Positions 25,799-34,237 of a DNA stretch of 35,467 nt are shown one piece after another. Where the stretch lies: positions 1 to 35,467 of the forward strand of contig NZ_JMSZ01000037.1 of the NCBI RefSeq assembly GCF_000691225.1, given 5' to 3'. This DNA comes from Nitrincola lacisaponensis (GTDB taxonomy: Bacteria > Pseudomonadota > Gammaproteobacteria > Pseudomonadales > Balneatricaceae). A model generated the notes under the pieces. The model was not told where the DNA came from and searched no databases. It saw only the letters and a program-made list of their open reading frames with translations. Position numbers and translations under genes: made by a program. Numbering within the stretch: position 1 is the stretch's first letter; each line of letters begins with the position of its first letter.

Positions 25799-26977
25799 GT
25801 GAAACTGGCCTTTACCAAAAAAGAATACCTCCAGCGGGTCAATAAGGTCCGCCGAGAGATGCGTCTGCGCAAAGTCGATATTCTGATTGCGACTGATCCT
25901 GGCAACATGAACTGGCTGACCGGTTATGACGGCTGGTCCTTTTATGTCCATCAAGGCGTTATCGTACATGTCGATCATGAAGAACCAATCTGGTTCGGAC
26001 GGCGCATGGACGAGAATGCGGCACTGCTGCGCTGCTTCATGAAAAAACAGAATCTGATCAGCTACCCGGAAGAGTATGTGCAGAATCTGGAAAAGCACCC
26101 GATGACCTGGATCGCAGAGAATATCTTTATCGAAAAAGGCTGGCGTGGTGCCACCATTGCCACCGAAATGGACAACTACTATTACACAGCAGACGCCCAT
26201 CGCTCACTGCGGCTCGCCCTGCCCGAAGCCCGCTTTGTCGACAGCCACAATCTGGTGAACTGGTGCCGGGCGATCAAATCGGCCAAGGAAATCGAGTTCA
26301 TGCGCATTGCCGGGCGGATCACCTCCAAGATCCATCAGCGTATTCTCGATGTCGCACGGGTAGGTGTCCCCAAAAGTTTTGTGGTGTCTCAAATCTACGA
26401 GACCGCTATTGCGGGCGTGGACGGCTACAGTGGCGACTACCCTTCGATTGTCCCCCTGCTGCCCTCCGGCAAAGAAGCATCCGCGTCGCACATCACCTGG
26501 GATGAGCGTCCCTTTAAGGCCAATGAAGGCACTTTTTTCGAAATTTCCGGCTGCTATAAACGCTATCACGCCCCCATGTCCCGTACCCTGTATATGGGCA
26601 AACCCAGCCAGCGTTTTCTGAATGCTGAAAAAGCCTTGCTGGAAGCCATCGATGCAGGTCTGGAACAGGCCAAACCCGGTAACCGCACCGGTGATATTGC
26701 CCGTGCACTGGACAAGGTCATGGAGAAGTATGGCATTGACCGACAGGGTGCCCGCTGCGGCTACCCGGTGGGTGTCAGTTACCCGCCGGACTGGGGTGAG
26801 CGAACCTCCAGCCTGCGTGCATCGGATGAAACCGAGCTAAAACCCGGCATGACCTTCCATTTTATGCCGGGTATCTGGCAAGAAGACTGGGGGATCGAAA
26901 TTACCGAAAGTATTCTGATTACCGACAGCGGTGTCGAAACACTGTGTAACTTTCCACGCCAACTCTTCGTCAAGTAA
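25799..26977 (+). CDS. doeA: Ectoine hydrolase (DoeA/EutD), M24 creatinase-like family
   Basis: Opens the ring of ectoine to N-acetyl-diaminobutyrates, the first step in using this compatible solute as a nutrient. The start is GTG 25799 because AGGAGGT lies 6 bases upstream; an ATG at 25751 would add 16 unrelated residues. The 392-residue pita-bread-fold protein shows signatures I associate with this family: NWLTGYDGWSFYVHQ, TEMDNYYYTADAH, LVNWCRAIKSAKEIEFMR, GDYPSIVPLLPSGKEASASH, GCYKRYHAPMSRTLY, GVSYPPDWGERTSSLR and GMTFHFMPGIW. Both Asp metal ligands of true M24 peptidases are missing (ISG and APMSRT), as in creatinase-type hydrolases. doeB, the usual partner deacetylase, is not in the window. 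Confidence 0.88.
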   Translation: MKLAFTKKEYLQRVNKVRREMRLRKVDILIATDPGNMNWLTGYDGWSFYVHQGVIVHVDHEEPIWFGRRMDENAALLRCFMKKQNLISYPEEYVQNLEKHPMTWIAENIFIEKGWRGATIATEMDNYYYTADAHRSLRLALPEARFVDSHNLVNWCRAIKSAKEIEFMRIAGRITSKIHQRILDVARVGVPKSFVVSQIYETAIAGVDGYSGDYPSIVPLLPSGKEASASHITWDERPFKANEGTFFEISGCYKRYHAPMSRTLYMGKPSQRFLNAEKALLEAIDAGLEQAKPGNRTGDIARALDKVMEKYGIDRQGARCGYPVGVSYPPDWGERTSSLRASDETELKPGMTFHFMPGIWQEDWGIEITESILITDSGVETLCNFPRQLFVK

Positions 26978-26982
26978 CCTCG

Positions 26983-27021
26983 TGCCACCTTGGGAAATCC
27001 TGTCGTCCCGCCAAGGTGGCA
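26983..27021. terminator. Stem-loop after doeA, possible terminator or boundary
   Basis: A perfect 11-base inverted repeat, TGCCACCTTGG (26983-26993)/CCAAGGTGGCA (27011-27021), with a 17-base loop, 5 bases beyond the doeA stop. No T-run follows on either strand, so it is not a textbook intrinsic terminator; it may stabilise the 3' end or pause transcription before the kinase-cluster. Confidence 0.5.
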
Positions 27022-27084
27022 AGCCTGACACCTGATCAGCTATGATTAGCCTGAATCTTTGTCAATCTGGAATCGAGCGATCAG

Positions 27085-28707
27085 ATGCATCTGGCGTTAC
27101 CCAACGAGGTCAAACAGCAGCTAGTCTTCCTGCTGGCAGAGGTGCGAACCCAACTCCAGAATCTGATTCTGCTACTGGATTCACCCTCGGCCACCCTGAC
27201 GCGCGCCATTACCGAGCGCAGCGGACACAGCTATAACCTCAAACAGCGCACCCATATTCGCTGCCTGAAAGCCTTCAGCGACACCGAGCGCTTTGATGCA
27301 CAATCGCTCAAGGCTGCCGGTGACATGGCCGACGAGCTGGAGCGCATCACCAGCCTCTGCCGTGATGCCGCACGCGAACTGCAGCACCTGAAGCATCGCA
27401 AGATGCTGCAGCAGCACCGCTATGACAAGCGCTTGCGCCAGATTGACAAGGCACTGCATCTGATTGAGGGCATACTGGCCTCCAACGATACCCATAAAGC
27501 ATTGGAAATAGGCCGGGTACAACGCAAGCTGGCACGTTTTTACAAAAAAACCCGTGCATCTCATCTTCAGGCACTGAAGCAACACAAGCAAACTGAAGCC
27601 CTGATCAGCAGCCTGTTTCTGGCACGACACCTTCTCGACATGGGCTCAGCCCTGCTAAACATCAGTGAATCATTACTGGCCGTACTGCTCGGTCAGCCCA
27701 TGAACATGAAACAATTCCTGTCCCTGCAAGCCATGGTATCCAGCATGGGGCATGGTGAATGGGATAATCTGACCCTGGAAACCATTGCCGAAACCCGTTC
27801 CGGCAGTGCCATTTCAGCCATCTCCCAGGATGATGATCAGTTTATCGGGGTGCTGAAAGAAGGTGCGATCCGTAAGGTACAGGAAGAGCGACGGGGGCTG
27901 GAGCGCTGGAACGAAATCATTCCCGGTATCGCGCCACAAATTCTGTCACAGCACCATAAAGGCAGCTCGGGAGCGCTGATTATTGAGCACTTGCCTGGCA
28001 AAACCCTGGAACAGCTCATTCTGGCTCAGGACCAGCAGCCTCTGGAACAGGCAATCGCGCTGATGTGTGAAATGCTGCCCACCATCTGGCACTCGACGCG
28101 TCGCAAACAGAAAGTCTCAGCGCATTATATTCAACAACTGCGCAAGCGCCTGCCAGCAGTCCTGAACATCCATCCCGGATTTGATGCTACCAACACCCAG
28201 ATTGGCGAGATCAAGCGTCCGGCCTTGCATCAGCTTCTGAATCAGGCTGAGGCTCTGGATGAACGACTGACAGCACCCTTTGCCGTTTATATTCATGGTG
28301 ACTTTAATCTCGACAACATCCTCTATGAAAGGGAAAAACATCAGCTGCGCTTTATAGATCTGCACCGCTCCGGCTATATGGACTATGTGCAGGATGTCTC
28401 GGTCTTCATTGTCTCCGGCCTGCGCCTTCCGTTGTTCGATCAGGATTCCCGGCAAATGATCGCCACCCTGTCTACGCAGCTCTACGACACAACAGCCGAG
28501 TTCGCCGCTCAACACAAGGACCTGTACTTCAATCAGCGCATGACCCTGGGTTTAGCACGCAGCCTGATCACGTCGACACGCTTTATTCTGGATGAAAGTC
28601 ACGCCAAATCCCTGTTTGAGCGTGGTTTTTATCTGCTGGAACACTTGATTAAACATCAGGATAGCAAAGACTATCCATTGCCCCTCAAGGAAATACTGAA
28701 TGTCTGA
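27085..28707 (+). CDS. PhoU-like domain fused to an APH-type small-molecule kinase
   Basis: A 540-residue cytoplasmic protein. Residues ~1-210 form a helical bundle rich in charged and Leu residues that resembles PhoU-like (DUF47-type) domains. Residues ~225-540 form an aminoglycoside-phosphotransferase-like kinase: a degenerate N-lobe (DDDQFIGVLKEG, about 249-260), catalytic HGDFNLDN (404-411) and metal-binding FIDLHRSGYMDYVQD (423-437). Catalytic Asp, Asn and the metal Asp are all present, so it should be active. It is the first of four tightly spaced genes with an ATP-grasp ligase, a metallophosphatase and an amphi-Trp protein; its stop overlaps the next start by 8 bases. The substrate is unknown. 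Confidence 0.85.
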   Translation: MHLALPNEVKQQLVFLLAEVRTQLQNLILLLDSPSATLTRAITERSGHSYNLKQRTHIRCLKAFSDTERFDAQSLKAAGDMADELERITSLCRDAARELQHLKHRKMLQQHRYDKRLRQIDKALHLIEGILASNDTHKALEIGRVQRKLARFYKKTRASHLQALKQHKQTEALISSLFLARHLLDMGSALLNISESLLAVLLGQPMNMKQFLSLQAMVSSMGHGEWDNLTLETIAETRSGSAISAISQDDDQFIGVLKEGAIRKVQEERRGLERWNEIIPGIAPQILSQHHKGSSGALIIEHLPGKTLEQLILAQDQQPLEQAIALMCEMLPTIWHSTRRKQKVSAHYIQQLRKRLPAVLNIHPGFDATNTQIGEIKRPALHQLLNQAEALDERLTAPFAVYIHGDFNLDNILYEREKHQLRFIDLHRSGYMDYVQDVSVFIVSGLRLPLFDQDSRQMIATLSTQLYDTTAEFAAQHKDLYFNQRMTLGLARSLITSTRFILDESHAKSLFERGFYLLEHLIKHQDSKDYPLPLKEILNV

Positions 28708-29590
28708 GCCGCGTATCGCCGTTATTGGCAATCCCGGTAAGTGGTCCACAGAAGTGCTCGCGGATGCACTGGAGCAACGCACCGGTTTTCGGCTGGTTGC
28801 TGACTTGTCGCATACAGCACTGGATCTGAGCTGTGGAAAACTCTGGTTTGACGGGCACAACCTCTGTGAGCTGGACGGTATCATTGTGCGCAAAGTGGGT
28901 ACTGACTATAGTCCGGTCAGTATTGAGAGACTGGAGATGTTACGTGTCGCCGAACAGGCAGGCGTGCGTGTTTTCAGCCCGGCCACTCAACTGATCCGCT
29001 TGCTGGATCGACTGGCCTGTACTGTGACACTGCATAATCATCAGATACCCATGCCCCCGACACTGGTCACTGAGTCTATCGACACCGCGATTGCGCAGAT
29101 ACAGCAATGGGGATCCGCCGTGCTGAAGCCATTGTTTTCGACCAAAGCCCGTGGCATGCAAATCCTGCATGCCGATCAGGGCAACAAAGTACTGGAAACT
29201 GAACTGGTACGCTATAAAACCCGCCACCCGTTGCTCTATCTGCAACAGCGTATCGATCTGCAGGGAGCCGATATGGGACTGGTATTTATTCAGGGTGTCT
29301 ACCAAGGGGCCTATGCCCGAATCGCAGGCAAAAAATCCTGGAACACCACCATTCACAGTGGCGGGCGTTACGCACCTTGTGAACCGGATGCAGCAACCCT
29401 GGACATCGCCCAGCGTGCACAAGCCGCTTTCGGACTCGACTACGCCACTGTAGACGTAGCACTCAGTGACACCGGCCCCGTGGTATTTGAAGTCTCGGCA
29501 CTGGGCGGGTTCAAAGGTGCGCATACCGGCAGCGGCATTGATCTGGCTGCCCGGCTGGCCGACTATGCACTGGCAGAGCTGAGGCACTAA
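28700..29590 (+). CDS. GAK-system-type ATP-grasp enzyme
   Basis: A 296-residue RimK-like ATP-grasp protein. It begins RIAVIGNPGKWSTEVLADAL, has DGIIVRKVGTDYSP (59-72) and LLDRLACTVTLHNHQIPMPPT (101-121), then the ATP-binding VLKPLFSTKARGM (141-153; Lys143) and the C-terminal metal region VVFEVSALGGFKGAH (about 261-275), where Ser replaces the usual Asn. These features match the family named GAK-system ATP-grasp enzyme, known only from conserved neighbourhoods with a kinase, an amphi-Trp protein and sometimes CofD-like or GNAT proteins. ATP-grasp enzymes make peptide-like bonds through an acyl phosphate. The overlap with the kinase gene indicates coupling. Confidence 0.88.
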   Translation: MSEPRIAVIGNPGKWSTEVLADALEQRTGFRLVADLSHTALDLSCGKLWFDGHNLCELDGIIVRKVGTDYSPVSIERLEMLRVAEQAGVRVFSPATQLIRLLDRLACTVTLHNHQIPMPPTLVTESIDTAIAQIQQWGSAVLKPLFSTKARGMQILHADQGNKVLETELVRYKTRHPLLYLQQRIDLQGADMGLVFIQGVYQGAYARIAGKKSWNTTIHSGGRYAPCEPDAATLDIAQRAQAAFGLDYATVDVALSDTGPVVFEVSALGGFKGAHTGSGIDLAARLADYALAELRH

Positions 29591-29594
29591 CCGG

Positions 29595-30938
29595 ATGTCA
29601 GCCACCCCGCCCCCTTTACCCGACTATCGGGGACGCGAATGGCTCAGCGCACAGTTGCCTGAGCAAACCTGTCTCTGGCTGGACCATCACCCCCATGGCT
29701 GGCGCCTGGACGGTGAAGCAGATCCAGCGCTCGCCAGCGAGCTTAGTCAATTGGCTGATCCCGATCTCTGGCAGTGGCCGGAGCGGCTGGTGGTTTTTAT
29801 CACCGATCTGCACGCCGACGCCGAAGCACTGTCAGCGTCACTGGTCGCAACCGGACTGTTCGCCCGGCAGGGGCCGGAGCCGGAAAATCTCAGACCGGTC
29901 GACACCGCACCTGACTTTGAAATCATTATTGGTGGTGACTGTCTGGACAAAGGCCCTGCCAACCTGCCGTTGTTACGCCTGATCCATCAGTTGATTGAGA
30001 CTTGGCATATTCCCCTGACGCTGCTCAGTGGTAACCATGATCTGCGGCTGCAACTGGCAATACAAACACTGGAGCGTCCTGATTGTGCACGTAATGGTCA
30101 CTTTCTGTTACGTCTGGGCAGTAAAATCATGCCCTTCTGCGTGGAACTTCTGAGTGAGTACCCACTGACAACACAAGAGCTGAACAATCTGCCATCAGAG
30201 TCTCAATGCCGTGAACGATTACTGCCGTCAGCACACTGGCCGGCCCGGTTTCGTGAAGCCGCAACCAGCCATCTCACTGCCGCCCAGATTGAACTGGAAC
30301 TGCAACGCCTGGATGCACGCAAACAGCGTTTTTTCAAAGCCGCCGAGGATGCCAGCCTCACCCTGCAACAGGTCTATGCCGCTCTGCAACGCTGGCAGCA
30401 GCTTTTTCTTCAGCCAGAGGGCGAATTTCGCTGGTTTATTCAACGCCAGCAACTGCTCTGCCAACGCGGCAGCTTCCTGTTTGTGCATGCTGGCTGTGAT
30501 GATCAGATGGCACAGCGCCTGGTTCAGGAAGGGACAGATCAACTCAACACAGCCTTCCAGGCTGCACGTCAAGACGAAGCCTTCCCGCTCTATTTTGGTC
30601 CGCTGGGCAATATGCTGCGCACCAAGTATCGCCGTCAGGACCCGCCACTAACACCCGACAGTCGAGTACATCTGCATCAGGCCGGCATCCATGCACTGGT
30701 ACACGGACATCGCAACTTGCATCATGGACAACGCATCACTTTTCGCGCGAATATGATACATTTTGAATGTGATGCCACTTTGAACCAGGTTTCGCGCTGG
30801 CAAGAAGGCTTGGTGGGCCAGGGGGCCGCTGCAACCCTGTTCTATCCGCAAGGCTGGGTTGTAGGCATCAGCAGTGACTATACGGCAGCCAAATACTTTA
30901 CGCCGCAGCACCTGCAGAGCGTGGCAACCCGATTGTAA
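29595..30938 (+). CDS. PPP-like metallophosphoesterase with a helical insert
   Basis: A 447-residue calcineurin-like phosphoesterase. The metal-binding motifs are present in order: DLH (71-73), GDCLDKG (114-120), GNHD (146-149), VHAG (297-300) and HGH (370-372). The spacing GDxxDKG...GNHD resembles PPP serine/threonine phosphatases and diadenosine tetraphosphatases. About 145 residues separate GNHD from the metal histidine; much of this (about 220-295) is helical and Gln/Arg/Leu rich and may be a lid or docking element. It starts 4 bases after the ATP-grasp gene, so kinase, ligase and phosphatase are made together. It may reverse the kinase or hydrolyse a nucleotide intermediate. Confidence 0.85.
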   Translation: MSATPPPLPDYRGREWLSAQLPEQTCLWLDHHPHGWRLDGEADPALASELSQLADPDLWQWPERLVVFITDLHADAEALSASLVATGLFARQGPEPENLRPVDTAPDFEIIIGGDCLDKGPANLPLLRLIHQLIETWHIPLTLLSGNHDLRLQLAIQTLERPDCARNGHFLLRLGSKIMPFCVELLSEYPLTTQELNNLPSESQCRERLLPSAHWPARFREAATSHLTAAQIELELQRLDARKQRFFKAAEDASLTLQQVYAALQRWQQLFLQPEGEFRWFIQRQQLLCQRGSFLFVHAGCDDQMAQRLVQEGTDQLNTAFQAARQDEAFPLYFGPLGNMLRTKYRRQDPPLTPDSRVHLHQAGIHALVHGHRNLHHGQRITFRANMIHFECDATLNQVSRWQEGLVGQGAAATLFYPQGWVVGISSDYTAAKYFTPQHLQSVATRL

Positions 30939-30964
30939 ACTGACGCCACAACACGAGGCCGGAT

Positions 30965-31243
30965 ATGAGTAAAAAGCGATCTTTCCATCACGAATCGTTA
31001 CAAGAACCTGATCAGATCAGTGGAATTCTCAGTGCCCTGATTGAAGGCTTCGAAAAGGGCTCAATCAAACTTGATGATGGCAGCGGTAAAATCAAGTTGA
31101 AACCTGAAGGACTGCTCAACCTGGACCTGCTTGCCAGCAAAGAGTCAGGATTGAATCGTTTGTGTATCAAAATCAGCTGGCGTGACCAATGTACGAAAAA
31201 GAATGCAGAGAACACCCCTCCACTGAAAATATCCGGTAGCTGA
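30965..31243 (+). CDS. Amphi-Trp domain protein
   Basis: A 92-residue protein matching the small amphi-Trp family: FHHESLQEPDQISGILSALIEGFEKGSIKLDD, then KIKLKPEGLLNLDLLA and the terminal CIKISWRDQ with the family's Trp in an amphipathic strand. Family members occur next to GAK-type ATP-grasp and kinase genes in several phyla; their role is unknown, and a substrate or carrier role has not been shown. It lies 26 bases after the phosphatase gene. The C-terminal ~20 residues are Lys/Asn/Pro rich and probably flexible. Confidence 0.88.
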   Translation: MSKKRSFHHESLQEPDQISGILSALIEGFEKGSIKLDDGSGKIKLKPEGLLNLDLLASKESGLNRLCIKISWRDQCTKKNAENTPPLKISGS

Positions 31244-31278
31244 CCCGTCAGATTGCGGTTGCACTTCCTTACACTTTA

Positions 31279-31300
31279 AATGATAATGATTGGCGTTTGC
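31279..31300 (+). promoter_or_regulatory. Fur box upstream of the orphan ECF sigma gene
   Basis: AATGATAATGATTGGCGTTTGC contains GATAATGAT, the core of the Fur consensus, and the GTTTGCAT-like right half common near fecI-type genes. It ends 38 bases before the sigma start codon, in the promoter region. Repression by Fur under iron-replete conditions is therefore likely. Confidence 0.7.
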
Positions 31301-31338
31301 ATAAAAGACGCCCATCAGGCTATCAAGGAGTGTGTTTC

Positions 31339-31854
31339 ATGTCAGCCGACTCAACCCTGCAAACCCAAGTACTTGGCGAGCTTTATGTGGCCCACCATGA
31401 CTGGCTGTCACGTTTCATTCAACGCCGTATCGGCTGTCCACATACCACCGCAGACCTGATTCAGGACACCTACCTGCGCCTGCTGGCCAATGGTCGACTG
31501 CCAGAGCAGCAAGATGCACGCCGCTTTCTGACGCATGTCAGCAAAGGGCTGGTGATTGACCTCTATCGTCGTCAACGCATTGAAGAAGCCTACCTGACCT
31601 ACCTGAAAAACCAGCCGGAACACCTGGCTTCATCCCCGGAAGACCAGTTGCAAATGATTCAGGTACTGACCGAAATCGATGCCATGTTGCACCGCTTACC
31701 GGAGAAAGTGCGCCAGACACTGCTGTTGCGCCAACTCGAAGGTCTGAGCTACAAAGCCATTGCCGAACGCCTGGGTGTCTCGGTTTCATCTGTCGAAAAG
31801 TATATGGTCAAGGCCTTACAGGCCTGCCTGGCACTGGACCCGGCAGGCGACTAG
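31339..31854 (+). CDS. FecI-like ECF sigma factor without a FecR partner
   Basis: The start is at 31339 (MSADSTLQTQ), with AAGGAG 9 bases upstream; an ATG at 31297 would run back into the Fur box. The 171-residue protein has region 2 (IGCPHTTADLIQDTYLRLL, RRFLTHVSKGLVIDLYRRQRIEEAYL) and region 4 (LPEKVRQTLLLRQLEGLSYKAIAERLGVSVSSVEKYMVKAL). It is clearly related to the sigma factor at 19055 but diverged. No FecR-like gene accompanies it; instead its stop lies 2 bases from that of the convergent Slam gene. It probably controls the adjacent hemophilin operon, or acts as an auto-active iron-starvation sigma factor. Confidence 0.9.
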   Translation: MSADSTLQTQVLGELYVAHHDWLSRFIQRRIGCPHTTADLIQDTYLRLLANGRLPEQQDARRFLTHVSKGLVIDLYRRQRIEEAYLTYLKNQPEHLASSPEDQLQMIQVLTEIDAMLHRLPEKVRQTLLLRQLEGLSYKAIAERLGVSVSSVEKYMVKALQACLALDPAGD

Positions 31855-31856
31855 CG

Positions 31857-33344
31857 TCAGAAGCGTCGTTCCAGCTTCAGGCTCACCTGATTACGGTCAT
31901 GGCTGTAAAGCCAGTCGACATTGCTGCGAATTTTTCGGTGGCGAAGCGTTAGCACGGGTTCAAAACCGGCAACCTGCAATGTTGGTGCACGCAGTATCAG
32001 TGTTACACTCTGCTCATCATCACTGCGTCTTTCACCCAGCACAGCACTAAATGCCTGATGCCGCCGCTCGCGATGCGACAACAATAACGTTGTGTGCAGA
32101 TGCTGATTCAAAGCGCCAGCCATACCCAGACGCAAGCCCGGTTGCTGATACGCCAGGGTTTCATCCTCCGCATCACGGTACTGCCAGTCCAGACCGGTAA
32201 ATGCCGTCCAGTTATTGGGCAACACCTGCCAAACCGTCGCATGTACAGCATGAGAAGGGCCGTTGTAACGATCAAACCGGTCATCCTGATAGCGCAACTG
32301 CCGTGAACTACCCTCCAGCTTAAAAACACGCCGGGGATTCAGGTGATACATCCATTCGGCATGCACACCCCAGGCATCATGCAGCACTTTGTCACCCTGA
32401 GCGGTCAATTCAACGACAGGTGCCAGTCGAAACTGGTGACGCTGATCCTGATAACGATAGCCTGACTGCAGATTCAACGTACTCTCATTATACTCACGCG
32501 TTTCGTCATAGGATTGCCCATACCAGAGCGCACGCACATACATGCCATGATGCCCTGACAAGCTGAACTGACGATTCAGGCTAAACTCATAATCCACACC
32601 GGTCGCAGCCAGCGCATCCGGCACTTTACGTTCGTAATAACACTGACCGTTAAGCTCCAGCAGACAGGTACGGCTACCCGATGACTGATTCAGGTTGTCA
32701 TTCCAGATAGGTCCAAAAGCCACCGATCCTTGCCAGGCATGGCGCTGATCCAACGCCTGCAAAAAATTCTGTACAGTACGGCGTACACCCGTCTGACGCT
32801 CATCGAGCGGGTCCAACTGTGCCGCAATCTGCTCAAATGATTGATAGGCTTCAGGGTTCTTATGATTTTCGAACAACACCCGCGCCAACTCCAGCTGCCC
32901 TGGCAGGAAGCCCGGTTGCAAAAGCAGCAATTGTCGGAAAAATGCTTCGGCACCGCGTAAATCACCCTGCACCCGAGCCAGGGAGCCTTGTGCGAAGGCC
33001 AACAGCATCGGATCAGCATCCTCCAGTGCGGCATAGCGCTGCAGAAAATACACCACCGCAGACCACTGACGTTGCTGTAGCGCCACATAGAGTGCTCGCC
33101 CGAGATCATCAACATTATCCCCAACAGGATACGCGCGGCCTTCAATAATCAGCTGTGGCTGCCCGGCAGGCTGATAGTCTTCATCAGCCAGTAAGCGCCG
33201 CTCCAGCGTTTCAGCCTGCTGATCCAGACTCTGTTGCAAACGCAGCTGCACATCAGCATCCTGCGCAGCCAGAGGCATCGCCAACAGCAACAAGACAGTC
33301 CATAAACCACCCACCTGCCAGCGTGTTATGTGTAGATTAAACAT
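31857..33344 (-). CDS. Slam-family surface (lipo)protein/hemophilin translocator
   Basis: Slam proteins are outer-membrane translocons that export specific surface lipoproteins or hemophilins. With the start at 33344 (MFNLHITRWQ) it has 495 residues: signal peptide (WTVLLLLAMPLAA), a periplasmic TPR region (about 60-200: AVVYFLQRYAALEDADPMLLAFAQGSLARVQGDLRGAEAFFRQLL) and a C-terminal beta-barrel (about 205-495, formerly DUF560) beginning GSVAFGPIWNDNLNQSSG and ending LKLERRF with terminal Phe. It is the third gene of the receptor - hemophilin-like - Slam unit. An 18-residue longer start at 33398 would precede the signal peptide and is less likely. Confidence 0.88.
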   Translation of the reverse strand: MFNLHITRWQVGGLWTVLLLLAMPLAAQDADVQLRLQQSLDQQAETLERRLLADEDYQPAGQPQLIIEGRAYPVGDNVDDLGRALYVALQQRQWSAVVYFLQRYAALEDADPMLLAFAQGSLARVQGDLRGAEAFFRQLLLLQPGFLPGQLELARVLFENHKNPEAYQSFEQIAAQLDPLDERQTGVRRTVQNFLQALDQRHAWQGSVAFGPIWNDNLNQSSGSRTCLLELNGQCYYERKVPDALAATGVDYEFSLNRQFSLSGHHGMYVRALWYGQSYDETREYNESTLNLQSGYRYQDQRHQFRLAPVVELTAQGDKVLHDAWGVHAEWMYHLNPRRVFKLEGSSRQLRYQDDRFDRYNGPSHAVHATVWQVLPNNWTAFTGLDWQYRDAEDETLAYQQPGLRLGMAGALNQHLHTTLLLSHRERRHQAFSAVLGERRSDDEQSVTLILRAPTLQVAGFEPVLTLRHRKIRSNVDWLYSHDRNQVSLKLERRF

Positions 33345-33369
33345 GCAAGATTCCACCAGAAAAGCAGAA

Positions 33370-33395
33370 ACCGGGCAGCGCGTCCGCCACCCGGT
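33370..33395 (-). terminator. Hairpin between the hemophilin-like gene and the Slam gene, possible attenuator
   Basis: Arms ACCGGG (33370-33375) and CCCGGT (33390-33395) enclose an inner GCG/CGC pair of arms (33378-33380/33385-33387) with a four-base loop. On the reverse strand it is followed by TTTCTGCTTTT, an imperfect T-rich tail. It lies 29 bases past the hemophilin-like stop and 26 bases before the Slam start, so it could reduce read-through into Slam. Confidence 0.55.
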
Positions 33396-33424
33396 CAAGG
33401 GACACTAGAGCGCGTCAGATCAGC

Positions 33425-34165
33425 TCAGTCCTGAGAACCACCGAAAGCTGTGTCATACTGAGTACCGGCAAAATCAACCAGGCCGGCCAGACTGGAGTGG
33501 CCATTGTAGAATTGGCCGGAGACAGCGCCGTTGGTCTCCATCGTAACTCCAAACTCTACTGCCGTTGCATTAGCGCCAGAAATGCTCGCATCAGTGTTGA
33601 TATTAGCTGTACCAAGATCGATGGTTAATCCATTACTGTTGGAAATACTTCCAGTCAGAGTGCTTGTACCAAAATTGGCGGTAAGAGTACCATTCAGCAG
33701 GCTGTTTACATTGCCATCGTAGTTGTTAATACCAACTACGTTGTAAGTTGCACTGCCGGAGCTGGGTACAGAAGTATCTGCATCAGCACCAGAGTAATAG
33801 ACAGTACGGGTACTGTTGTCGGTACTTTCAGACCACTCACCAAACCAAACATCATCACTGCCAACCTGGGCAAAGTTGAACGCCCCCATACCCCCATGGC
33901 CACCGCCACCCAGCGAATATACGTCATTGGCAAATGAGGAGTAGCCAGTCAAGCCCACAAAATCGACCGCCAGGTTAATATTGATTGAAGCCGCTGCAAT
34001 ACCAGCCAGACCTGCCGTATGTGGCCCACCATTAACCTGAGATTCCCCGGCAACAATCTGGTTCGTATTGCTGGAACCACCGACAACCGCCGCCTGTGCT
34101 TGACCGACCAGTGAAAATGCCGCCATTGCGACCAGCAGTGAAGATGCAATTACTTGTTTTTTCAT
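33425..34165 (-). CDS. Hemophilin-like Slam-dependent secreted heme-binding protein
   Basis: A 246-residue exported protein with a Sec signal peptide (MKKQVIASSLLVAMAAFSLVGQAQA, cleavage after 25). It has no cysteine, so it is not a lipoprotein and should be released. The C-terminal half has the 8-stranded barrel pattern of Slam substrates (TVYYSGADADTSVPSSGSATYNVVG, GTLTANFGTSTLTGSISN, GAVSGQFYNGHSSLAGLVDFA, AFGGSQD), similar to HphA/TbpB-like barrels. Candidate heme ligands are its only histidines, His49, His90 (in a GGGGHGGMG loop) and His223. The receptor - hemophilin - Slam order matches hphR-hphA-hsmA of Acinetobacter. AAGGAG precedes its ATG. Heme binding is inferred from family and context. 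Confidence 0.82.
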   Translation of the reverse strand: MKKQVIASSLLVAMAAFSLVGQAQAAVVGGSSNTNQIVAGESQVNGGPHTAGLAGIAAASININLAVDFVGLTGYSSFANDVYSLGGGGHGGMGAFNFAQVGSDDVWFGEWSESTDNSTRTVYYSGADADTSVPSSGSATYNVVGINNYDGNVNSLLNGTLTANFGTSTLTGSISNSNGLTIDLGTANINTDASISGANATAVEFGVTMETNGAVSGQFYNGHSSLAGLVDFAGTQYDTAFGGSQD

Positions 34166-34217
34166 GGTATAGCTCCTTGATATATTGATTTTCCATCATG
34201 AAACACATCCGTGTGCT

Positions 34218-34237
34218 GATGGCTGTTACCAGCCATC
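34218..34237 (-). terminator. Hairpin between the TonB receptor and the hemophilin-like gene
   Basis: A perfect 8-base stem, GATGGCTG (34218-34225)/CAGCCATC (34230-34237), with a four-base loop, 18 bases past the receptor stop. No T-run follows, so it may be an mRNA-stabilising or processing element rather than a strong terminator; the hemophilin-like gene begins 52 bases downstream. Confidence 0.45.
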
